Assembly (NCBI GenBank): GCA_009781755.1
Contig: WQVD01000005.1
Coordinates: forward strand, 26,331-90,330
Direction: 5' to 3'
DNA: 64,000 nt
Origin: Defluviitaleaceae bacterium
GTDB lineage: Bacteria > Bacillota > Clostridia > Lachnospirales > WQUN01
This document shows positions 30,463-39,274 of the stretch, piece by piece; positions within the stretch are counted from its first letter, which is position 1, and the number at the start of each line of letters is the position of its first letter. The translations under genes and the position numbers were made by a program. The notes under the pieces were generated by a model. The model did no database searches and was not told the origin of the DNA. It saw only the letters and a list, made by a program, of their open reading frames with translations.

Positions 30463-31785
30463 ATGGCAAAAATTACGTTTATGGGTGCAGGCAGCACCGT
30501 GTTTGCAAGGAATGTATTGGGCGACAGTATGCTCTCGCCGATTTTGGGCGACAGCGAATTCGCGCTTTATGACATAGACGGGCAGCGCTTAAAGGAAAGC
30601 GAAACGATATTGAAAGCGATTAATGAAGGCCTGGGAAACAAAGCCACCATCAAATCATACCTTGGTGTGGAAAACCGCAAAGACGCACTGCGTGATGCAG
30701 ACTTTGTGGTCAACGCCATTCAAGTGGGGTTGTACGACCCTTGTACCATCATTGATTTTGAAGTGCCCACCAAGTACGGTTTGAAACAAACCATCGGTGA
30801 TACGCTGGGCATCGGTGGCATCATGCGTGCGTTGCGCACGATTCCCGTCATGGAAGGTTTTGCGCGGGACATGGAAGAAGTATGCCCGGACGCATGGTTT
30901 TTAAATTACACCAACCCCATGAGCATGCTGTGCGGATTTATGCAGCGTTACACGGGTGTTAAAACACTGGGGCTGTGTCACAGTGTGCAGGGTTGCTCGC
31001 AAGATTTGCTCAAGCACTTGGGCATGGAAGATAAATTGGAAGGCCGCAGAGAACTGATTGCCGGCATTAACCACATGGGTTGGTTGCTCAAGCTCCATGA
31101 CAAAAACGGCGTTGACCTGTACCCGGAAATCAAACGCCTGGCAAAAATCAAAAACGAAACTGAAAAGCATCATGACATGACGCGCTTTGAATATATAGAT
31201 AAATTCGGCTACTACTGTACCGAATCCAGTGAACACAATGCGGAATATACTCCGTGGTTCATCAAGAAAGCGTATCCCGAACTCATCGAAAAATACAACA
31301 TCCCCTTGGATGAATACCCCCGCCGTTGCGTAGAGCAAATCGCCAATTGGGCCAAGGAATACCATGAGTTGACCGCCAACTCAATCGGCCGCAAGCATGT
31401 ACGTTCGCACGAATATGCTTCTTTCATCATGGAAGCCATGGTAACGGGTACGCCGCTTAAAGTGGGTGGCAACGTCATTAATAACGGCCTTATCGAAAAC
31501 TTGCCCAAGGAAGCATGCGTAGAAGTACCCTGCATGATTGACAACCACGGTGTTAATCCTTGTGCGGTAGGCAAATTGCCCGTACAGCTCGCCGCCATGA
31601 ACATGACGCACGTGAATGTACACCTCGTAGCCATTGAAGCGGCAGTGACACTGAAAAAAGAACATGTATATCAAGCCGCATTCCTTGACCCGCACACCGC
31701 AGCAGAATTGCCGATTGATAGCATCGTTGCCATGGTGGATGACTTAATCGAAGCACACGGCGATTGGCTGCCAAGGTACAAATAA
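30463..31785 (+). CDS. GH4 alpha-galactosidase-like enzyme (CHSV type)
   Basis: A 440-residue GH4 enzyme using NAD and a divalent metal. The NAD-binding motif is GAGSTVFARNVLGD (residues 8-21), followed by NYTNPMS, the metal-binding Cys in LCHSVQG and the His in GINHMGW. The CHSV signature is associated with MelA-type alpha-galactosidases, unlike the CHG version in the other GH4 gene at 1942. There is no signal peptide. AAGGAGG precedes the ATG. The stop codon is immediately followed by the start of a UroD-family gene (0-nt gap), so the two are translationally linked. Confidence 0.9.
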   Translation: MAKITFMGAGSTVFARNVLGDSMLSPILGDSEFALYDIDGQRLKESETILKAINEGLGNKATIKSYLGVENRKDALRDADFVVNAIQVGLYDPCTIIDFEVPTKYGLKQTIGDTLGIGGIMRALRTIPVMEGFARDMEEVCPDAWFLNYTNPMSMLCGFMQRYTGVKTLGLCHSVQGCSQDLLKHLGMEDKLEGRRELIAGINHMGWLLKLHDKNGVDLYPEIKRLAKIKNETEKHHDMTRFEYIDKFGYYCTESSEHNAEYTPWFIKKAYPELIEKYNIPLDEYPRRCVEQIANWAKEYHELTANSIGRKHVRSHEYASFIMEAMVTGTPLKVGGNVINNGLIENLPKEACVEVPCMIDNHGVNPCAVGKLPVQLAAMNMTHVNVHLVAIEAAVTLKKEHVYQAAFLDPHTAAELPIDSIVAMVDDLIEAHGDWLPRYK

Positions 31786-32817
31786 ATGACAGCACGGGAG
31801 ATCATCACAAAACGCTTGAACCATGAAGGTACAAGCGTTACACCGTATAATTTATTTATCGAGTACGAGCTTGAGCAAAAAATAGCGGCATATTACAAAG
31901 ATGAAAACTGGCGCACAAAAAAGTTGCGCCGGTTTACGACCAATAGCCTTTGGATAGACACGCAACTGTTCACCCCATATGACGATATCCGTCAAAAGGA
32001 TGTGTATGGGGCGATATGGCGCATGGACAAACGACCGTGGCATTTGGAAACGCCGCCATTAGATGAACCAACCCTGGATGGATATGACTTCCCGGGGGAG
32101 GCTGCTTTTGTCACGCCTATTTTGGAACGTAAAGCTGCCGCCATCGAAGCGTACAACGCCGATACCGAACACTACCGCATCATCGACATGGGATGGGGTA
32201 TTTTCGAACATTCGTGGAAGTTGCGCGGGTTTGAAAATGTACTCATGGATATGATTACCGACGAAGATTTTTATGCCGAGATGACAACACGCATTACCGA
32301 TAATTACATTGCCATGATTAAGACTTGTGCGGATGTGCCCGCAGATGCTTTCATGTTTGGCGACGACTGGGGCGACCAACGCGGTGTCATTATGGGGCCT
32401 GACCGTTGGCGCAAGTTCTTAAAACCTTGTTGGGCGCGGATATACGCCGAGGCAAAAAAACAAGGCAAAAAAACCATCCAACATTCGTGCGGCAGTATTG
32501 CCGAAATCTATGACGACCTTATAGAAATTGGTCTCGATTGCCATGAAAGCGTGCAGCCCGAAGCGAACGGCATGGCACCCGAAGTGTTAAAAGAAAAATG
32601 GGGCAAAAAAATGTCCTTTTGGGGCTGCTTGGGTTCGCAAGGCATTCTATGCCATGGCACCCCCAAGGAAATCGAAACGGAAATCAAGCGTTTGCACCAT
32701 TTATTTAAAGACGACGGTGGTTTTGTTTTATCACCCGCCAAGCCGCTGATGGATGAAATGCATGTTGACCAAGCAATAGCAGTTATCGAAACATTGGGGG
32801 AACTCAATGAAAGTTGA
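31786..32817 (+). CDS. UroD-family methyltransferase-like protein (HSCG type)
   Basis: A 343-residue UroD-superfamily protein. It contains the IQHSCGSIAEIYDDLIEIGLD block with an intact HxC metal motif near residue 230. The distal region reads FVLSPAKPLMDEMHVD and lacks the third cysteine seen in MtaA-type enzymes. It starts directly at the stop of the GH4 gene and overlaps the GH127 gene by 11 nt. The tight coupling to two glycosidases suggests that its substrate is a sugar released by them; methyl removal is a hypothesis. Confidence 0.86.
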   Translation: MTAREIITKRLNHEGTSVTPYNLFIEYELEQKIAAYYKDENWRTKKLRRFTTNSLWIDTQLFTPYDDIRQKDVYGAIWRMDKRPWHLETPPLDEPTLDGYDFPGEAAFVTPILERKAAAIEAYNADTEHYRIIDMGWGIFEHSWKLRGFENVLMDMITDEDFYAEMTTRITDNYIAMIKTCADVPADAFMFGDDWGDQRGVIMGPDRWRKFLKPCWARIYAEAKKQGKKTIQHSCGSIAEIYDDLIEIGLDCHESVQPEANGMAPEVLKEKWGKKMSFWGCLGSQGILCHGTPKEIETEIKRLHHLFKDDGGFVLSPAKPLMDEMHVDQAIAVIETLGELNES

Positions 32818-34717
32818 CGGGAATAAATGCACAATGCCGCATACGGCATTCGATATACTGAATGTCACGCGTCGCAAGCGCCTCGCGACATTCAATATAA
32901 CCGGCGGATTTTGGCGCAATTTGATGGAGTTGGCGCGCACAGAAGTCATCCCTTACCAATGGGAAGCGCTCAACGACCGCGTGCCTGATGCAGAGCCCAG
33001 TTTTTTTATGCAAAATTTCCGCGTGGCATCGGGCGCGCAAGCAGGCAAACACGGCGGATTTGTGTATCAAGACAGCGACGGCGCTAAGTGGATAGAAGCC
33101 GCCGCACACAGTTTGACTTGGCACCCCGATGCGGAGTTGGAAGCCATTGTAGACGGTGCCATCGACGATATTGTAGCCGCCCAACAACCGGACGGGTACT
33201 TAAATTCCTTTTTCATCAACAACGGACTCGACAAGCGCTTTAAAAATTTGCGTGACGAGCATGAGTTATATTGCTTGGGTCATTTCCTTGAAGCGGCGAT
33301 TGTGTATTACAAAGCCACGGGCAAGGACAAGCTGCTCAATTCCATGATGAAGTACGCGGATTTGATTGATGCCACGTTTGGCGAAGATAAAATCCGCGGA
33401 TATTGCGGCCATCAGGAAATTGAATTGGCGTTGGTTAAGCTCTATGACGTTACGAAAAATGAAAAACATTTAAAGCTGGCGAAATATTTCGTGGACGAAC
33501 GCGGAAGATTACCGCTTTATTTTGACGGCGAGGATACCGCCGGTGCAACAGACCACGAATACTTCCAAACGCACAAACCCATCCGCGAACAAACCGTAGC
33601 CGTAGGCCATGCGGTGCGTGCGTTATATATGTACAGCGGCGTGTTGGATGTGGCGCATGCAACCAACGATGCACCATTACTGGATGTGTGCAAAAATTTG
33701 TGGCGCAATGTGATCAACAAGCAAATGTATATCACCGGCGGCGTGGGTGCTACCCACCACGGCGAGGCGTTTACCTATGATTATGACTTGCCCAACGATA
33801 CGGTGTATGCCGAAACATGTGCGTCGATTGCACTGGTGTTCTTCGCGAAGCGCCTGTTTGACATCGAGCCGCTCCGTGAATACGCCGATGTCATGGAGCG
33901 TGCATTGTATAACGGCATCATCAGCGGCATGGCGGCAGACGGAAAAAGCTTTTTTTATGTAAACCCGTTGGAAGTGGTGCCCGCTTCGTGCGAGAAGGAC
34001 GGCGGCCGCAAACATGTGAAAGTACAGCGGCAAAAATGGTTCAGCACTTCATGTTGCCCGCCAAACATTGCGCGGATGCTTGTTTCGCTGAGCAATTATG
34101 TATTCGCGCAAAAAGACGAAACATTATATTTGAATTTGTTTGCAACGGGTTTGGTGGAAGATAAAATTGAAGTCGAAACCAACTACCCCCATGACGGACG
34201 AATAAAAATAACGATAAAAGACGCACCCCCCGAAAAACTCGCCGTGCGCATCCCAAGCTGGTGCGAATCATACCGCATTGACATGCCTCACACAGTACAA
34301 GACGGATACGCGGTATTTGAAGGGTTATCATCGGGTGATGTGATTGAATTGGTATTTGATATGCATGTCACCGTTTTGCAATCCAACGCCCATGTACGTG
34401 AAAACATCGGCAAGGTCGCTGTCATGCGCGGGCCGGTGGTGTATTGCCTTGAAGAGGCCGATAACGGAGCGGATCTGCACCGTGTATTTTTATCAAAAGA
34501 GGCCGTGTTTAATGAAGAATTTGAACCTGACTTTTTGGGTGGAGCAGTTATATTACATTCACCGGGAAAATTTTTGAGTCAAACATATCCAAGCGGTGCA
34601 TTGTATGTGAAAGCGTCAACCGCTTCTTATTTTGATGTAAACTTGAAATGGATTCCTTATTACCTGTGGGCAAACCGGACCGCAGGCGAAATGATTATTT
34701 GGGTACACACACTATGA
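32807..34717 (+). CDS. GH127 beta-L-arabinofuranosidase
   Basis: A 636-residue (alpha/alpha)6-barrel enzyme of GH127 (formerly DUF1680), similar in length to bifidobacterial HypBA1 (658). The zinc-thiolate active site is complete: E336 and C338 in YAETCAS, and C416-C417 in STSCCPP. These correspond to the Glu/Cys/Cys/Cys set of HypBA1, with one Cys as the proposed nucleophile. It would release beta-L-arabinofuranose, found in extensins, some pectins and RG-II. There is no signal peptide, so it is cytoplasmic. It overlaps UroD-family genes at both ends (11 nt and 4 nt). Confidence 0.93.
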   Translation: MKVDGNKCTMPHTAFDILNVTRRKRLATFNITGGFWRNLMELARTEVIPYQWEALNDRVPDAEPSFFMQNFRVASGAQAGKHGGFVYQDSDGAKWIEAAAHSLTWHPDAELEAIVDGAIDDIVAAQQPDGYLNSFFINNGLDKRFKNLRDEHELYCLGHFLEAAIVYYKATGKDKLLNSMMKYADLIDATFGEDKIRGYCGHQEIELALVKLYDVTKNEKHLKLAKYFVDERGRLPLYFDGEDTAGATDHEYFQTHKPIREQTVAVGHAVRALYMYSGVLDVAHATNDAPLLDVCKNLWRNVINKQMYITGGVGATHHGEAFTYDYDLPNDTVYAETCASIALVFFAKRLFDIEPLREYADVMERALYNGIISGMAADGKSFFYVNPLEVVPASCEKDGGRKHVKVQRQKWFSTSCCPPNIARMLVSLSNYVFAQKDETLYLNLFATGLVEDKIEVETNYPHDGRIKITIKDAPPEKLAVRIPSWCESYRIDMPHTVQDGYAVFEGLSSGDVIELVFDMHVTVLQSNAHVRENIGKVAVMRGPVVYCLEEADNGADLHRVFLSKEAVFNEEFEPDFLGGAVILHSPGKFLSQTYPSGALYVKASTASYFDVNLKWIPYYLWANRTAGEMIIWVHTL

Positions 34718-35907
34718 TTTCGCAAAGTGACCGCGTTATATTGCGCGAGCTTGCAAAGCAGCAACAGGAATACGCACATTTGCCCATCATGCAAAAACGT
34801 GAAGAAATGTGGCATAACCACAACGCGCTCATCGGCAACGATGTACCCATTCATTTTGAGGTAGGCCCGTTCAGCCATGAATTGACACCACCGCTTAAAA
34901 CGACTTCCGACTTTGCGCGCAATATTGAGTGGAACATATATGGAAATATGTTAAACCACTTATTTGTTGATGACGACCGCGTTGTGCCGAAGACATATGA
35001 CATTGCGTGGCATACGCGTTTTGTTCTGTTTGGCATCGAAGTTTCGCGTCACCATGGGGAAGGTCTTGCATTTTTATATAACCATGTCATCAAAGATTTG
35101 CGCGATGATTTTCACAAGTTGGGTGCGCCGATTATTTCGCTCGACAAAGAATCGACATTAAACGAAAAAGCCATGGTTGAAGATATTATCGGCGATATTT
35201 TGCCGACACGCGTGGTTAACGGGTATGCCTATGCAGCCAGTGCCACGCAAGAAATCGTAAAACTCATGGGCATGGAAGCTATGTACGTGGCACTCTTTGA
35301 TTACCCGGAGCTTGTCTTGCAAATGATGGAGCGCCTGACGGATGCACATGTGGAATATTTCCGTTTGATCAAACAAGAAAACATACCAAACAACGGCAAC
35401 GATTGGGTGTGGCAGGGGAGTTTTGGCTTCCATCCTGATAACGTGTTGTGGGGGTATGCGGACTCGCAAGAAACCGAAGGCATATCTGCCGAGGCGTATG
35501 CTGAATTTTTCTTTCCGTCCTACCAACGCATCGCCGCAGAATTTGATTTATTTTCTTATGCGTGTTGCGAACCGGTGCATCGTATATGGGAACCATGCTT
35601 GCGTAAGCTCAACAATTTGCGCAAGCTTTCTATTTCAAATTGGTGCGATGAAGCATTCATGGGTGAGGCATTACGCGGTACGCAAACGATATACTTCCGC
35701 AAGCCCGGCCCCAACTTTGTGGGTGTGGGCAAAACATTGGACGAAGACGCGTTTGCCAAGCACATACAAAAATCACTAACCGCCGCACGGGGGTGCAAGT
35801 TGGAAATCGCCTTCCGCGATGTATTAACCACCGTGGGCGACATGACAAAACCACGCCGCGCCGTGCAAATCACGCGCAACCAAATAGAAAAACATTGGGG
35901 GAAATAA
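34714..35907 (+). CDS. UroD-family-like protein (ACCEP variant)
   Basis: A 397-residue protein distantly related to the UroD superfamily. The ATG at 34714 overlaps the GH127 stop (ATGA). It has an N-terminal helical region and the FEVGPFSHEL and LTDAHVEYF blocks. At the usual HxCG position it reads SYACCEPVHRIWE, with paired cysteines and no histidine. The C-terminal part (AFRDVLTTVGDMTKPRRAV) differs from MtaA-type proteins. It may represent a separate subfamily specialised for another step. It is followed 1 nt later by another UroD-like gene. Confidence 0.78.
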   Translation: MISQSDRVILRELAKQQQEYAHLPIMQKREEMWHNHNALIGNDVPIHFEVGPFSHELTPPLKTTSDFARNIEWNIYGNMLNHLFVDDDRVVPKTYDIAWHTRFVLFGIEVSRHHGEGLAFLYNHVIKDLRDDFHKLGAPIISLDKESTLNEKAMVEDIIGDILPTRVVNGYAYAASATQEIVKLMGMEAMYVALFDYPELVLQMMERLTDAHVEYFRLIKQENIPNNGNDWVWQGSFGFHPDNVLWGYADSQETEGISAEAYAEFFFPSYQRIAAEFDLFSYACCEPVHRIWEPCLRKLNNLRKLSISNWCDEAFMGEALRGTQTIYFRKPGPNFVGVGKTLDEDAFAKHIQKSLTAARGCKLEIAFRDVLTTVGDMTKPRRAVQITRNQIEKHWGK

Positions 35908-35908
35908 T

Positions 35909-36973
35909 ATGTTTGCACTCAAACCGGATTATGAACAAGCCAAGCGTCGCATTGAAACGTTTTGGCACCATGAAGATACCGATCGCCCATTTGCCCGCAT
36001 CGTGTATCCCAAAGCCAACGCGAAGCCCATCACACAAAAACACCATGCCACCAAAGAAGATTGGTGGCTGGACGTTGAATATCGTGCGGAAGCGGATGCG
36101 CAATACATGGAAAATTTCGTGTATTTTGCAGATGCGTTGCCGTTGTTAAGCCCGAATCTGGGGCCCGGTATTTTATCTGCATGGGCGGGCTGCCCGTACA
36201 CTTTTGGGCTTGAAACCGCGTGGACAGACCCCTGCGTAACCGATTGGGAAAAAGACAAAGCCATCATGGACATGAACCATCCGCTGGCAAAAAAATTGGA
36301 AAAATATACCGCGCTCTTGTTGGAACGCGGCAAGGGAAAGTTCATCGTTGGGTTGTCAGACTTCCACCCCGGCGGCGATCACTTGGCCGCATTGCGCGGC
36401 AACGAAGCGCTGGCCATGGACATGTATGACAATCCCGATGCGATAAAGGCTTGGTTGGAATCTTCCTATGCAGAATATTTCCCCATATATGATTACTATG
36501 TAGATTGGCTCAGACGCGAAGGGCAGCCCATTGCGTCGTGGTTGCACCTGGTGGATGATGAAAAAATGTACATCCCCAGCAATGATTTTTCCTGCATGGT
36601 TAGCAAGGATATGTTTGACGAGTTTTTTTTACCGGGGATCATCCGCGAATGCAAGCATTACGGTAAGAGTATTTACCACTTGGACGGCCCCGGTGCGTTA
36701 CAACACTTGGATTCGCTGCTTGCAATACCCGAATTGCATGCCATCCAATGGGTGCCGGGTGCCGGGCAAGATGAATTGTATCGCTGGGTGGATGTATGCA
36801 AAAAAATATTAAACGCAAAAAAATCGCTGTACTTGGATGTGTTTAGGAAGCATGACTTGGATGTCGTCATGGAAAACCTGCCTGCAAAGGGTCTTGCTTT
36901 AAATATTTGCAATATCCGCAATGAAGAAGATGCAAATGATGTGTTGAAACGGATTTCGTCATGGCCACGGTAG
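35909..36973 (+). CDS. UroD-family-like protein (HLDGPG variant)
   Basis: A 354-residue UroD-superfamily-like protein. The metal site cysteine is replaced: the motif reads SIYHLDGPGALQHLDSLL, giving HxD rather than HxC, and the distal block is NICNIRNEED with a possible cysteine ligand. The fold blocks SDFHPGGDHLAALRGNE and PIYDYYVDWLRREGQPIASWLHL fit the barrel. It overlaps the COG0523 GTPase gene by 13 nt, suggesting linked expression with a metal chaperone. The substrate is unknown, and the altered ligand set argues against simple equivalence with MtaA. Confidence 0.78.
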   Translation: MFALKPDYEQAKRRIETFWHHEDTDRPFARIVYPKANAKPITQKHHATKEDWWLDVEYRAEADAQYMENFVYFADALPLLSPNLGPGILSAWAGCPYTFGLETAWTDPCVTDWEKDKAIMDMNHPLAKKLEKYTALLLERGKGKFIVGLSDFHPGGDHLAALRGNEALAMDMYDNPDAIKAWLESSYAEYFPIYDYYVDWLRREGQPIASWLHLVDDEKMYIPSNDFSCMVSKDMFDEFFLPGIIRECKHYGKSIYHLDGPGALQHLDSLLAIPELHAIQWVPGAGQDELYRWVDVCKKILNAKKSLYLDVFRKHDLDVVMENLPAKGLALNICNIRNEEDANDVLKRISSWPR

Positions 36974-37773
36974 ATTTAATTACGGGGTTGCTGGGCGCGG
37001 GCAAAACCACATTTATCAAGGGTTATGTCAAATATCTGGCGAAATCCGGCGAACGCGTTGCGGTAGTTGAAAATGAATTTGGCCGCGCAGGCGTGGACAC
37101 CGCCATATTAAAAGAAGACGATGACTTAACCGTCATGGAATTAACCGGCGGATGTATTTGTTGCGATTTGAAAGTAAATTTCGTAAAGACGCTGGCCAAA
37201 TTGGCTGAAACCTGTGACCGCATTATCGTGGAACCGTCGGGCGTATTTACGCTGGGCGACTTTTTCGAAGTGATGAAAGCACCGATTTTTAAAGACCGCG
37301 TACAAATCGGTACGATCGCCACCATTATCAGCGGCGTTGCACAAATGAACGAAGAAGACGAAAAACTCTTTGCGTCGCAAGTGTATGGCACGGGTATTAT
37401 CGTGCTTAATCGGGGTGCATCATACGATGGTGATGTGCCCGTCATTACAGACAGCGGGTTTACCGATGCGGATTACGAAGCAATAAAAAATGCCAAACCC
37501 GGCGATACAGGGCACAAAGCAGATATCAACCATGCGTTCATTTATCAAAGCGCTTCCTTTGCCCCAGTCATCGAAAACCAAGACGTAGAAAGCGTTGTCA
37601 CTTCATTGTTTGCGCCCGAATGCGGCAATGTACTGCGCGTCAAAGGTTATATCGGCGGGTTCTTGGTGAACGCAACCCCCGGTTATATAAACATCATGAA
37701 AGCGGAAGGCACGCCGATGCTCAATGTCATCGGACGCAACCTAAACCGCAAAGAAATTGGTGCGAGATTATGA
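36961..37773 (+). CDS. COG0523 (CobW/P47K) GTPase, putative metallochaperone
   Basis: A 270-residue G3E-family GTPase. Walker A is GLLGAGKT (residues 9-16). The metal-binding CxCC signature is C65-I-C67-C68 in GGCICC, and Walker B-like EPSG follows. The usual NKxD guanine-specificity motif appears altered to NRGA. The C-terminal CobW domain is shorter than in canonical proteins (usually 300-400 residues). COG0523 proteins deliver zinc, cobalt or other metals to client enzymes. Its neighbours are a UroD-like protein upstream and a metal-dependent cupin isomerase downstream, overlapping by 13 and 4 nt, and both are plausible clients. Confidence 0.87.
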   Translation: MATVDLITGLLGAGKTTFIKGYVKYLAKSGERVAVVENEFGRAGVDTAILKEDDDLTVMELTGGCICCDLKVNFVKTLAKLAETCDRIIVEPSGVFTLGDFFEVMKAPIFKDRVQIGTIATIISGVAQMNEEDEKLFASQVYGTGIIVLNRGASYDGDVPVITDSGFTDADYEAIKNAKPGDTGHKADINHAFIYQSASFAPVIENQDVESVVTSLFAPECGNVLRVKGYIGGFLVNATPGYINIMKAEGTPMLNVIGRNLNRKEIGARL

Positions 37774-38441
37774 AACGATCTGAAATAAACGCGGCGATAT
37801 CACACGCCATACATGCGTTGGAAGCGAATCATTACCGTCTGCCGGATTTTGCATACTGGCCGCCATCCGAATGGAAAAAGCATGATATTGAAAATATCAA
37901 AGCGGTGGGACTGGGCTGGGATGTTACCGATTTCGGCACGGGTGATTTCCCGCGCGTGGGTGCCGTGTTATTCACGGTGCGCAATGGAAACGCAAACGAC
38001 CCCACCGTCGGCACCCCCTATGCCGAAAAGATGATCTTTCAACTTCACGAAACCGAGCAGGAAATCCCCTTTCACTTTCACATAATCAAAACAGAGGACA
38101 TCATCAACCGTGGTGGCGGTGTTTTAATGTTGGAGTTGTACAATTCCGCCGCAGACGGAAAGTTGTGCAACGAACGTGAAGTGAAAGTAAAGATGGACGG
38201 TTTTTGGCGTACCTTCCCGCCGGGGTGCGTGGTTGAAATAACGAAAGGCAACAGCATTACCTTGCCGCCCGGGTTGCATCACCGTTTTTGGGCAAAGAAG
38301 GGTGCGGGGGATTTAATCGTGGGTGAGGTAAGCTCCATCAATGACGATATGACGGACAATGTTTTCTTGGAGGTACCGAAGCGCTTCGCCGAAATTGAAG
38401 AAGACGAACCTGCCCAATATTTATTGTGTGGTGATTATTAA
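37770..38441 (+). CDS. D-lyxose/D-mannose family sugar isomerase (cupin)
   Basis: A 223-residue cupin isomerase. It starts MKRSEINAAI like known D-lyxose isomerases, with LPDFAYWPPSEW following. Metal ligands are visible: H102, H104 and E109 in HFHIIKTED, and H170 in LPPGLHHR, one residue off the characterised E. coli homologue (103/105/110/171). It interconverts D-lyxose with D-xylulose and D-mannose with D-fructose. The ATG overlaps the GTPase stop. Followed by a class II aldolase and a PfkB kinase, it suggests an isomerase-kinase-aldolase pathway ending in DHAP and an aldehyde. Confidence 0.92.
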   Translation: MKRSEINAAISHAIHALEANHYRLPDFAYWPPSEWKKHDIENIKAVGLGWDVTDFGTGDFPRVGAVLFTVRNGNANDPTVGTPYAEKMIFQLHETEQEIPFHFHIIKTEDIINRGGGVLMLELYNSAADGKLCNEREVKVKMDGFWRTFPPGCVVEITKGNSITLPPGLHHRFWAKKGAGDLIVGEVSSINDDMTDNVFLEVPKRFAEIEEDEPAQYLLCGDY

Positions 38442-39274
38442 TGGCACTGGTAAGCATGAAATCGATTTTGCACCATGCGCAGACTGAACATTATGGCGTT
38501 GGCGCATTTAACTTATTGAACATGGAAGCGGTGAAGGGTGCAATCGCCGCCGCAGAAGAATTGAATTCACCAATCATATTGCAATTGGCGGAAGTGCAAT
38601 TGCCGCATACGCCCATGCACTTGATGTTCCCCATGATGTTGCAAGCGGCCAGGGAAGCGAGCGTTCCTGTGGCGGTGCATTATGACCACGGCATTACCTT
38701 CGAAGCGATAATGCAAAGTTTGAAATACGGCGTTGGTTCCGTCATGTACGACGGAGCAGCGCTGCCATTTGACGAAAACGTGCAGTTATCCGCCGAAATC
38801 GTGCGTATTGCCCATGCCATGGGCGCGGACGTGGAAGCGGAATTGGGCGTAGTGGGTGGCACGGAAGCAGGCGGACATGAAGATATAAACGAATGCTTAA
38901 CCGACCCGGCGCAAGCGCATGAATTTGTAAAACGCACAGGGTGCGACTTTCTGGCGGTGGCCATCGGCAACGCACATGGCCCCTATGTAAAAAAACCCGA
39001 TTTGCAAATGGACCGGTTAAAACAAATCAATGAAGCCGTGCAAGTACCGCTCGTACTCCACGGTGGTAGCGGCATCAGCGACGACGATTTTAAAACGTGC
39101 ATAAAACATGGGATTACAAAAATCAACGTAGCCACTTCGTTACAAGAACGTGTGTTAGCAACGATAGATGCATCCAACTATGTGAACTTCACACAAAAAA
39201 TGGAAATGGCCGTGTTTGAAGACGTGGCGAAACATATGAAAATATTCGGAAGCATTGGCAGGGGGCGTATATGA
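38441..39274 (+). CDS. Class II ketose-bisphosphate/ketose-phosphate aldolase
   Basis: A 277-residue zinc-dependent aldolase of the FbaA/GatY/KbaY family. Visible motifs are the zinc ligand in VHYDHG, the aspartate/glutamate cluster in DVEAELGVVGG, NAHG and LHGGSG with the remaining zinc ligands, and the phosphate-binding KINVATSLQ segment. It overlaps the isomerase stop by 1 nt and the kinase start by 4 nt. In this context it probably cleaves a ketose 1-phosphate or 1,6-bisphosphate made by the neighbouring isomerase and kinase. The exact sugar is not known. Confidence 0.92.
   Translation: MALVSMKSILHHAQTEHYGVGAFNLLNMEAVKGAIAAAEELNSPIILQLAEVQLPHTPMHLMFPMMLQAAREASVPVAVHYDHGITFEAIMQSLKYGVGSVMYDGAALPFDENVQLSAEIVRIAHAMGADVEAELGVVGGTEAGGHEDINECLTDPAQAHEFVKRTGCDFLAVAIGNAHGPYVKKPDLQMDRLKQINEAVQVPLVLHGGSGISDDDFKTCIKHGITKINVATSLQERVLATIDASNYVNFTQKMEMAVFEDVAKHMKIFGSIGRGRI

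Noticed and set aside
38431..38452. B12-box-like GGCACTGG as a cobalamin riboswitch
   Set aside because: It falls at the coding start of the aldolase, with no long leader or accompanying stems. No cobalamin riboswitch was found upstream of any UroD or corrinoid gene.
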